Shown: positions 1 through 5,820 of the stretch, in pieces
Layout of the letters: every line of letters starts with the position of its first letter
How positions within the stretch are numbered: position 1 is the stretch's first letter
Source: Pseudomonadota bacterium
GTDB taxonomy: Bacteria; Pseudomonadota; Gammaproteobacteria; Pseudomonadales; UBA5518
DNA: 17,041 bases
Reading direction: 5' to 3'
Assembly: GCA_963204845.1 (NCBI GenBank)
Contig: CAUJIL010000007.1
Span: forward strand, 1-17,041
The notes under the pieces: generated by a model
What the model was told of the DNA's origin: nothing
Databases searched by the model: none
The model's input: the letters and a program-made list of their open reading frames with translations, nothing else
Program-made: the position numbers and the translations under genes

Positions 1-387
1 CAGGTGCGGGATCGCCTCGCGGCACATCAGGAAGGTGCCGACCAGGTTCACGTCGACCACACGCCGGAAATCCGCGAGCGTGATCTCGTGGAAGTGATCG
101 AAGCGCAGGATGCCTGCCATGTTGCTGAGGTGATCGATGCGGCCGCAAGTCGCGAGGCACGCCGCGAGGCACGCGCGCACCGCGGCTTCGTCGGCAACGT
201 CGCAGGCGTGCGCGTGCGCCACGCCACCGGCCGCACGCAATTGCGCCGCGGTCTCCTCGACGGCAGCGCGCTGCAGATCGACACAGAACACGCTGGCACC
301 CTCGCTGGCGAGGCGCAGCGCCAGCGCCCGACCGATGCCCGAACCCGCGCCGGTGACCAGCGCGACCTTGCCCTCGAAACGTTGCAT
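1..387 (-). CDS. SDR family NAD(P)-dependent oxidoreductase (N-terminal 129 residues; 3' end outside window)
   Basis: This is a short-chain dehydrogenase/reductase, a cytoplasmic Rossmann-fold enzyme oxidising an alcohol or reducing a ketone, often a hydroxyacyl-CoA or hydroxysteroid in this kind of neighbourhood. The reading frame starts at ATG 387 behind a GGGGG Shine-Dalgarno-like run and stays open to the window edge, giving 129 of the usual ~250 residues. The glycine-rich cofactor motif TGAGSGIG lies at residues 12-19, and Asp37 after the second strand favours NAD over NADP. CDV (62-64) is the usual adenine-ring site. The NNAG motif reads SNMAG at 88-92. The catalytic Ser-Tyr-Lys would lie beyond the window, so activity cannot be judged. 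It is transcribed divergently from the acyl-CoA dehydrogenase pair, which suggests a shared pathway. The family is certain; the substrate is unknown. Confidence 0.93.
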   Translation of the reverse strand, partial: MQRFEGKVALVTGAGSGIGRALALRLASEGASVFCVDLQRAAVEETAAQLRAAGGVAHAHACDVADEAAVRACLAACLATCGRIDHLSNMAGILRFDHFHEITLADFRRVVDVNLVGTFLMCREAIPHL

Positions 388-475
388 GTAAACCCCCGGT
401 GTGCAGTCCTGAACCTGCGAACATCTTATGCGCCCGGTAATTGATCCGGAAGAAAAACCGTCGATCGCAGCCGGC

Positions 476-521
476 GCAATGACCGCTATTGTTAACCGGC
501 AGCGATCCTTATTGTCATTGC
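476..521. promoter_or_regulatory. Spaced inverted repeat in the divergent SDR/ACAD control region
   Basis: The 199 nt between the SDR start (387) and the dehydrogenase start (587) are visibly more AT-rich than the flanking genes and must hold both promoters. Within them GCAATGAC (476-483) and GTCATTGC (514-521) form a perfect 8-bp inverted repeat 30 nt apart. TATTGT occurs twice as a direct repeat (487-492 and 510-515), two helical turns apart. A looser palindromic segment with CCGG ends lies at 434-449. These are plausible sites for a TetR/FadR-type repressor, but no regulator gene is present in the window. I could not settle on a convincing -35/-10 pair for either direction. Confidence 0.35.
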
Positions 522-586
522 CACGCGGCGGATTGGGCTTAAGCTTTCGCGATCCTGAATCGAGGAGGTCCGACCAGGGCAGCCGT

Positions 587-1780
587 ATGGAAGATCTCGA
601 GCAGTTCCGCATCGACGTGCGCCAGTGGCTGGAGGCGAACTGTCCGCCGTCGCAGCGTACGCCCGCATCCCCCGAGGAGCAGTACTGGGGCGGGCGCAAC
701 GCGACGTTCGCGTCCGAGGACGCACGCCTCTGGTTCGAGCGCATGCTCGCCAGGGGCTGGACCGTCCCCGAGTGGCCGCGCGAGTACGGCGGCGCCGGAC
801 TGAACGGCCAGCAGGCACGGATCCTGAAAAAGGAAATGGTCCGCCTCGGCTGCCGCGCACCGTTGTACGGCCTCGGCGTGTGGATGCTCGGGCCGGCGCT
901 GCTCGAGTTCGGCAACGAGGAGCAGAAGCGCGAGCATCTGCCGGCGATCGCCGAGGGCCGGCAGCGCTGGTGCCAGGGCTACAGCGAACCGAACGCCGGC
1001 TCCGACCTGGCGAGCCTGCAGACCCGCGCCGAGGACCACGGCGACCACTTCGTCGTCAACGGCTCGAAGATCTGGACCTCGCAGGCCGATCATTCGGACT
1101 GGATCTTCTGCCTCGTGCGCACCGACTCCAGTGCGCGCAAGCAGGCGGGCATCAGCTTCCTGCTGATCGACATGGCCACCCCCGGCGTCTCGGTGACGCC
1201 GATCCGGCTGATCAACGGCAGTTCCGAGTTCTGCCAGACCTTCTTCGACAACGTGCGGGTGCCGAAGCAGAACCTGGTCGGCGTGCTCAACGAGGGCTGG
1301 ACGGTCGCCAAGGGATTGCTGCGCCACGAACGCAAGCTGATGTCGGAGACCGCCGACACGGTGACCACCGCGGCGCACACGCCGGTCGAATGCGCGCGGC
1401 GTTACCTGCCGTTCGCCGACGGGCGCATCCAGGACCCGCTGATGCGCGATGCGCTGGCGCGCCACGAGATGCAGATCCACGCGATCGGGCTGACGCAGTT
1501 GCGCATCCTCGAGGAAACGCGCACCGGCAGCGGCAGCGGAGCGACGCCACTGATCATGAAGTACTGCGGCACCGAGGAAGAGAAGCGCAAGTACGAGCTG
1601 ATGATGGCGATGATGGGCAGCCAGGGAATCGGCTGGGAGGGCGAGGACTTCGACGCCCCCGAGCTCGCCACGGCGCGGCAGGCGCTGTTCACGAAGGCGC
1701 TCAGCATCGCGGGCGGCACCTCCGAGGTGCAGTTGAACATCATCGCCAAGCGCGCGCTCGAACTTCCGGGCGTGATCTGA
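587..1780 (+). CDS. Acyl-CoA dehydrogenase, catalytic-type subunit with helix-G glutamate
   Basis: A 397-residue FAD-dependent acyl-CoA dehydrogenase, the enzyme of the first beta-oxidation step (alpha,beta-desaturation of an acyl-CoA). The start at ATG 587 gives the normal family length and N-terminus; the frame stays open back to 428, but those extra 53 residues look like non-coding sequence. The FAD/substrate motif GYSEPNAGSD lies near residues 129-138, followed by the WTSQADH segment. The C-terminal GGTSEVQ motif is near 375-381. The common catalytic Glu position (YEG in MCAD) reads AGG here, but HER at 247-249 provides E248 at the alternative helix-G position used by isovaleryl-CoA and long-chain dehydrogenases. 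The gene is 27 nt upstream of a second dehydrogenase and probably forms a complex with it. Substrate unknown; the pair pattern suggests bulky acyl groups such as steroid side chains. Confidence 0.93.
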   Translation: MEDLEQFRIDVRQWLEANCPPSQRTPASPEEQYWGGRNATFASEDARLWFERMLARGWTVPEWPREYGGAGLNGQQARILKKEMVRLGCRAPLYGLGVWMLGPALLEFGNEEQKREHLPAIAEGRQRWCQGYSEPNAGSDLASLQTRAEDHGDHFVVNGSKIWTSQADHSDWIFCLVRTDSSARKQAGISFLLIDMATPGVSVTPIRLINGSSEFCQTFFDNVRVPKQNLVGVLNEGWTVAKGLLRHERKLMSETADTVTTAAHTPVECARRYLPFADGRIQDPLMRDALARHEMQIHAIGLTQLRILEETRTGSGSGATPLIMKYCGTEEEKRKYELMMAMMGSQGIGWEGEDFDAPELATARQALFTKALSIAGGTSEVQLNIIAKRALELPGVI

Positions 1781-1807
1781 AACCCACCCTGCGCGGGAAA
1801 CCGACCG

Positions 1808-2947
1808 ATGGCCATGACACTGAACGAGGAGCAGCGGCACCTGCGCGACACCGCGAGGGAGTTCCTGCTCGCCAGGGCGCCCGTCGCAGCGCTGCGCGCG
1901 CTGCGCGACGACCGCGACCCGCTCGGGTGGTCGCGCGAGCTGTGGGCGGAAATGGCCGGACTCGGCTGGACCGGCATCGTGATCCCCGAGGAGTTCGGCG
2001 GCAGCGACTTCGGCTTCACCGGGCTGTGCGCCGTGCTGCAGGAGACCGGGCGCACGCTGACCGCCTCACCGCTGTACGCAACCTGCGTGCTCGGCACCTC
2101 GGCCATCCTGCTCGCCGGCAACGAGGAGCAGAAGCAGGCCGTGCTGCCGCGCGTGGCCACCGGCGAGACCTGCCTGGCGCTGGCGCTGGACGAATCCCAT
2201 CACCACGATCCGCTCGGCGTGCAGTTGCGCGCGGAGCGCCACGGGAGCGGCTACCGGCTGGACGGCGCCAAGCAGTTCGTGCTCGACGGACACAGCGCCG
2301 AGCAGCTCGTGGTGGTCGCGCGCACCGCGGGCGAACCGGGATCCAGCCAGGGCATCAGCCTGTTCCTGGTCGATGCCGCAGCGCCCGGCGTATCGCGCCG
2401 GCGCGTCGCGACGATGGACAGCCGCAACGTGGCACGCATCGAATTCCGCGACGTCGAGGTTGCGGCCACGGCGCTGCTCGGCGCCGAGGGTGAGGCCTGG
2501 CCGGTGCTCGAGCAGGTGCTCGACCGTGGCCGCGCCGCCATCGCCGCCGAGATGCTCGGTGCCGCGCAGGAGTGTTTCCAGCGCACCGTCGCGTACCTCA
2601 AGCAACGCGAGCAGTTCCGCGTGGCGATCGGCAGCTTCCAGGCGTTGCAGCACCGCGCCGCGGCGATGTTCATCGAACTGGAACTGCTGCAGAGCGTGGT
2701 CATGGACGCCTGCGCGAAGGTCGACGAGGCCTCCCCGCTGCTGTCGATGGTGGCCAGCCTGGCGAAGGCGCGCGCCAACGACACCATCGAACTGGTGAGC
2801 AACGAGGCCGTGCAGATGCACGGCGGCATCGGCATCACCGACCAGCTCGACATCGGGCTGTTCCTGAAGCGCGCGCGGGTTACGATGCAGATCCTGGGCG
2901 ATGCGCGTTACCACCGCGCACGCTACGCGACGCTGCGCGGATTCTGA
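1808..2947 (+). CDS. Acyl-CoA dehydrogenase family protein, probable non-catalytic partner subunit
   Basis: A 379-residue member of the acyl-CoA dehydrogenase family, second gene of a two-gene operon. It has the N-terminal helical domain (EEQRHLRDTARE at the start), a shortened middle domain with LALDES in place of the usual TEP/SEP motif near residues 122-127, and the C-terminal MHGGIG motif near 337-342. The residue matching E248 of the first subunit is Gly241 (RGR instead of HER). The MCAD-type Glu site near the C-terminus also reads ILGD, so neither known catalytic base is visible. Such degenerate subunits are known from alpha2beta2 dehydrogenases (mycobacterial ChsE pairs), where they complete the FAD site. 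The ATG at 1808 is preceded by a weak GGGAAA; ATG 1814 is an alternative. The last 25 bases overlap the end of the convergent membrane-protein gene. Confidence 0.9.
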   Translation: MAMTLNEEQRHLRDTAREFLLARAPVAALRALRDDRDPLGWSRELWAEMAGLGWTGIVIPEEFGGSDFGFTGLCAVLQETGRTLTASPLYATCVLGTSAILLAGNEEQKQAVLPRVATGETCLALALDESHHHDPLGVQLRAERHGSGYRLDGAKQFVLDGHSAEQLVVVARTAGEPGSSQGISLFLVDAAAPGVSRRRVATMDSRNVARIEFRDVEVAATALLGAEGEAWPVLEQVLDRGRAAIAAEMLGAAQECFQRTVAYLKQREQFRVAIGSFQALQHRAAAMFIELELLQSVVMDACAKVDEASPLLSMVASLAKARANDTIELVSNEAVQMHGGIGITDQLDIGLFLKRARVTMQILGDARYHRARYATLRGF

Positions 2948-3642
2948 GCGGCGCGCGGCAGCAGCCACGGCACCAGCATCACCACGAACACGGCGAAAGC
3001 CAGCGCCATCATCGAGCCGATCCGCCACGGCCAGGGCCCCAGGAAATCCAGCAGCGTGGGCTGCAGCGGAGTCTGCGGGCCCACGTAGCCGTAGTTGAAA
3101 CCGGTCGCCAGGTCGAACGGCAGGATCAGCGCCAGATACAGCACCGCGAGGCCGTAGGCCTGCAGGCACTCACGCCAGCCCGGCCGGAAACGCTCGACCA
3201 CCAGCGCGTAACACGCGGCTCCCGTGATGTTCGCGTGCGGCACCCAGAACATCCAGAACCCCGCCCTGGCGGGGCCTTCGTCCAGATCGGGCGTGAGGAT
3301 CGCCTGCACGCTGAAGCCCAGCCCCCAGAAGTACAGCACGCCGAGCAGCAGCCGCGTGCGGCGCCACAGCGCCAGCGGCGCCAGGATGCCGGCGAGGTCG
3401 CAGGCGTGCAGCGGCAGGTTGCTGGCGGCGACGAAGTCCCCCGGCCGGAACTGCGCCCCGTTGGCGAGCAGCCACGCCAGGCCCACCGAGGCACACAGCG
3501 CGGCACGCCAGCGCGTCTCGCGTGCGCTGCCGGCGACCGCGCGTCCGCCGACGGCCAGCAACGCCCACAGCACGGCGAAGCCGAGCACCGTCGCCAGGTG
3601 CAGCGTCGAGAAATTCCGGAACTCCAGCGCCCAGTCCGGCAT
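2923..3642 (-). CDS. TIGR02206/YwaF-type polytopic membrane protein
   Basis: A 239-residue integral membrane protein with about six to seven hydrophobic segments (roughly 16-31, 48-60, 84-115, 129-150, 158-178, 207-228). It carries family hallmarks of the TIGR02206 (TP0381/YwaF) group: LPLHACD at 76-82, VPHAN with His136, FNYGYVG at 182-188 and GPWPW at 202-206. Bacterial members are uncharacterised. I recall the family as distantly related to animal TMEM164, reported to be a phospholipid acyltransferase, which would make Cys81 and His136 candidate active-site residues; that link is inference. The ATG at 3642 lies 11 nt after the rubredoxin stop with no clear ribosome site, so translation is probably coupled. 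The 10-base CAGTCCGGCA recurs at 3632-3641 and 3655-3664, around this junction. Last gene of the lipase-rubredoxin operon. Confidence 0.82.
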   Translation of the reverse strand: MPDWALEFRNFSTLHLATVLGFAVLWALLAVGGRAVAGSARETRWRAALCASVGLAWLLANGAQFRPGDFVAASNLPLHACDLAGILAPLALWRRTRLLLGVLYFWGLGFSVQAILTPDLDEGPARAGFWMFWVPHANITGAACYALVVERFRPGWRECLQAYGLAVLYLALILPFDLATGFNYGYVGPQTPLQPTLLDFLGPWPWRIGSMMALAFAVFVVMLVPWLLPRAAQNPRSVA

Positions 3643-3653
3643 GCTGGCCGTGC

Positions 3654-3827
3654 TCAGTCCGGCAGGGGATCGAAATCGGCCTTGCCGATGCCGCAGTCCG
3701 GGCACTCGAAATCCTCCGGCACGTCCTCCCAACGCGTGCCCGGTGCCAGCCCGTGCTCCGGCAGACCCAGCGCTTCATCGTAGATGAAGCCGCAGATCAC
3801 GCATTCCCATTTCCTGTAACCGCTCAT
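3654..3827 (-). CDS. Rubredoxin
   Basis: A 57-residue rubredoxin, a small cytoplasmic one-electron carrier with one iron bound by four cysteines. Both knuckles are intact: CVICG at residues 9-13 and CPDCG at 42-46, with the conserved IYDEALG, PGTRWEDVPEDF and GKADF segments in between and after. ATG 3827 follows a strong GGAGCAGGGG ribosome site. Its usual partners (alkane hydroxylase AlkB, rubredoxin reductase, P450s) are not in the window. It is instead the middle gene of an operon, 34 nt after a patatin lipase gene and 11 nt before a membrane protein gene. It may therefore serve a membrane lipid desaturase or hydroxylase elsewhere. The family call is certain; the physiological partner is unknown. 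Confidence 0.96.
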   Translation of the reverse strand: MSGYRKWECVICGFIYDEALGLPEHGLAPGTRWEDVPEDFECPDCGIGKADFDPLPD

Positions 3828-3861
3828 CCCCTGCTCCGTAACCGCGGAATCCGTCTGTCGA

Positions 3862-5418
3862 TCACGCGCGCCGCGCGTTGCGGCGGGCGTACAACCGCGC
3901 CAGGCAGGCGCGGAAGGTACGGCTGACCGCCGTGGTGTTCTTGATCATCTCGAGGTAAGGCCACGTCACACGTTCGGCGATCCTCACGAACGCTGCCTCC
4001 TCCTCGTGCGACTGGCTGCGTAGCAGGCCGTAGATGTGCGCGATGCGCCGCGGCGGGATCAGCGTGATGTCGCCGCGGTAGTCCTGCGTCATCACCGAGC
4101 GGATCTTGTCGATCGCGAACTTCACGTTGTCCGACGGAATCCCCTTCTGCACCAGTTGCAGCGAGTAGTTCGTGGTCTCCTTGAACAGCCGCGTGGCGTA
4201 ATGGCGCGTGATCGAGCCGACGTCGCTGCCCTGCTGGGCCCGGCGCGACACGAACGGCAGCACCAACGGGTTGACCAGGCTCACGATCGAATGGTTGACA
4301 CCGTAGAGCCGGGTCAGGCGCCGGATCGGCAGGTCATCGCCTATCGAGCCGTCGAGGAAACGGCGGTTCTTCAGGTACGGCACGACCTCGCCGCTCAGCG
4401 ACTTCGCGAGCAGTTCCACCGGCGGCATCAGGAACGGCGCGGCGCACGAGGCACGCACGGCGCTGTTGAGCACCACGTTCGGCGAGGTGAGGTAGTTCAG
4501 CAGTCGCCCTTCCTCGAGCGGATCGTAGGGATACACCGTGATGTTGATCGCACGCCCGCTGTGCCGGAACGCCTCCTGGAAGCTCATTTCGCCGATCCGC
4601 TCGCGCAGCACCCGCTGGAAATGCTCCACGTCGAACAGGTACGGGCGCCCGGGGCGGTTCCAGCGGATCAGTCCGACCAGCGATTCGCGGTGCGCCATGA
4701 TCTCGCGCAGTTCCTCGTCGGTATGCGTGCCCAGCAGCCCCGCGACCACCGAGCCGGCGCTCGAGCCCGAGATCACGTGCGGCAGCAGGCCGTGCTCCCA
4801 CAACGAGCGGACCACGCCCATGTGGTAGATGCCGAGCGCGGCACCGCCGCTCAGCATCAGCGCCGACTGGCCGAAGGTCTGGCTGGTGAGCTCGAAGAAC
4901 TCGATCTTCTCCGCCAGCGGCACCTCGCCCGAGTCCTCGTCGCAGACCCAGTCGAGCGCCTCGCAGACCTCGTCCAGATAATGCTCGACCAGCCGCTTGG
5001 TGCCGAAGCGCGTGAAACGGTACAGCATCGGGCTGGAGATGTTGCCGAGGTTGCCGTGCAACCCTTCCTGCAGGATGAACATCAGGCGACGCAGGTTGGC
5101 GCCCTCGCGCGCGCCGAGGATCTGCGCCAGTCGGCGCTGGATCAGCTTGTAGTCGTAGTGCGGCGAGGCATCGGTGAGCTTCCACTCCTCCAGTTCCGCC
5201 GCCTGGTCGTAGCCGATCGCCGCCTCGCGCCATTCGCCGTAGTTGGCGGCGGACTGCATCGCCTTCTCCAGCGCCTGCAGGCGGCGGTTGCGCCGCGCCA
5301 GCCGCGCGAAATCCGGCAATGCCTCCACGAGCACGCGGATCACGGGGCGGATCTCCGGCTTGCCGGCGGCCGGCATCTCGAACACGCGTGTGGACGCGCC
5401 ACTGACCGGCTTGCGCAA
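3862..5418 (-). CDS. DUF3336 domain-containing patatin-like phospholipase/lipase
   Basis: A patatin-family serine acyl hydrolase with an N-terminal DUF3336 domain, the architecture of the yeast Tgl3/4/5 and plant SDP1 triacylglycerol lipases; it likely cleaves acyl esters of stored or membrane lipids. Numbered from the chosen start (518 residues), DUF3336 spans about 40-170. The oxyanion loop LSGGAALG is at 189-196, the nucleophile elbow GSSAG at 218-222 with Ser220, and the catalytic Asp356 in FLDGS. I chose the TTG at 5418 because GGGAGG stands 6 nt before it. The same frame extends to a TTG at 5481, which lies inside the probable promoter, and ATG 5376 is another option. No signal peptide or membrane segment is evident. 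First gene of an operon with rubredoxin and the TIGR02206 membrane protein; divergent from the PHA-system gene. Confidence 0.9.
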   Translation of the reverse strand: MRKPVSGASTRVFEMPAAGKPEIRPVIRVLVEALPDFARLARRNRRLQALEKAMQSAANYGEWREAAIGYDQAAELEEWKLTDASPHYDYKLIQRRLAQILGAREGANLRRLMFILQEGLHGNLGNISSPMLYRFTRFGTKRLVEHYLDEVCEALDWVCDEDSGEVPLAEKIEFFELTSQTFGQSALMLSGGAALGIYHMGVVRSLWEHGLLPHVISGSSAGSVVAGLLGTHTDEELREIMAHRESLVGLIRWNRPGRPYLFDVEHFQRVLRERIGEMSFQEAFRHSGRAINITVYPYDPLEEGRLLNYLTSPNVVLNSAVRASCAAPFLMPPVELLAKSLSGEVVPYLKNRRFLDGSIGDDLPIRRLTRLYGVNHSIVSLVNPLVLPFVSRRAQQGSDVGSITRHYATRLFKETTNYSLQLVQKGIPSDNVKFAIDKIRSVMTQDYRGDITLIPPRRIAHIYGLLRSQSHEEEAAFVRIAERVTWPYLEMIKNTTAVSRTFRACLARLYARRNARRA

Positions 5419-5424
5419 TTCCGA

Positions 5425-5430
5425 CCTCCC
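5425..5430 (-). promoter_or_regulatory. Ribosome binding site deciding the TTG start of the patatin gene
   Basis: GGGAGG on the minus strand lies 6 nt upstream of the TTG at 5418-5416. No comparable purine run precedes the alternative TTG at 5481, and the ATG at 5376 has only a weak GAG. This is the main reason for the 518-residue model. Confidence 0.55.
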
Positions 5431-5454
5431 GTCGTGGTTCAGGCCAACGCGTTC

Positions 5455-5481
5455 ATTATGGCACTTCCCGCCGATTGGCAA
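5455..5481 (-). promoter_or_regulatory. Candidate sigma70-type promoter for the patatin-rubredoxin operon
   Basis: On the minus strand TTGCCA (5481-5476) is followed after 15 nt by CATAAT (5460-5455), close to the -35 and -10 consensus although the spacer is short. Transcription would begin near 5448, leaving about 30 nt of leader before the TTG start at 5418 and excluding the upstream TTG at 5481. It lies in the short divergent region shared with the PHA-system gene. The call rests on consensus matching only. Confidence 0.4.
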
Positions 5482-5534
5482 GCACCCGCCGAGCGCGCAG
5501 AATCCGCACTCGAGACACCGCGGGAGGACCCGGG

Positions 5535-5813
5535 ATGAGCCGCATCTACATCCAGCGCGACCACGAACTCGACCCCCGGACGCTGCGCAAGCGCGCCGAG
5601 AAGCTCGCCAGCCAGCTCCAGCAGGAGTTCGGCGGCAGTTACGGCTGGGAAGGCAACACGATGCACTACAACTACTCCGGCGGCATCGACGCGCGCCTCA
5701 CGCTGCAGGAGGACGACATCCTCGTCGACGTGAAGCTCGGCGTGCTGATGTTGATGGTGAAGAAGCGCCTGCAGAACGAAATCGAGACCTACCTCGACCG
5801 CCACCTCGCCTGA
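5535..5813 (+). CDS. Polyhydroxyalkanoic acid system family protein (PHA_gran_rgn)
   Basis: A 92-residue small soluble protein resembling the PHA_gran_rgn family (TIGR02610/PF09650), which is found near polyhydroxyalkanoate genes in Proteobacteria and has no established biochemical role. The usual features are present: an N-terminal basic helix (ELDPRTLRKRAEKLA), an Asp/Gly-rich middle with GIDARLTLQEDDILVDVKLG, and a C-terminal KKRLQNEIETYLD helix. The ATG at 5535 follows GGGAGG with 7 nt spacing, which fixes the start; the open frame upstream of it is not used. No PHA synthase, phasin or depolymerase lies in the window. The gene stands alone on the plus strand, divergent from the lipase and ending 7 nt before the end of the convergent CoA-transferase homologue, with no visible terminator between them. 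Confidence 0.85.
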   Translation: MSRIYIQRDHELDPRTLRKRAEKLASQLQQEFGGSYGWEGNTMHYNYSGGIDARLTLQEDDILVDVKLGVLMLMVKKRLQNEIETYLDRHLA

Positions 5814-5820
5814 GTTTCGC

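Noticed and set aside
428..586. N-terminal extension of the first dehydrogenase
   Set aside because: The 53 extra codons resemble intergenic sequence, contain the inverted repeat, and exceed the family length; ATG 587 gives a standard N-terminus.
625..2493. A 622-codon plus-strand frame overlapping both dehydrogenases
   Set aside because: It is in the wrong phase relative to two well-conserved proteins and has low-complexity Arg/Ala/Gly composition; a shadow frame.
4036..5538. A 500-codon plus-strand frame opposite the patatin gene
   Set aside because: It is Arg/His/Gln-rich with no motifs, whereas the minus strand has an intact patatin active site.
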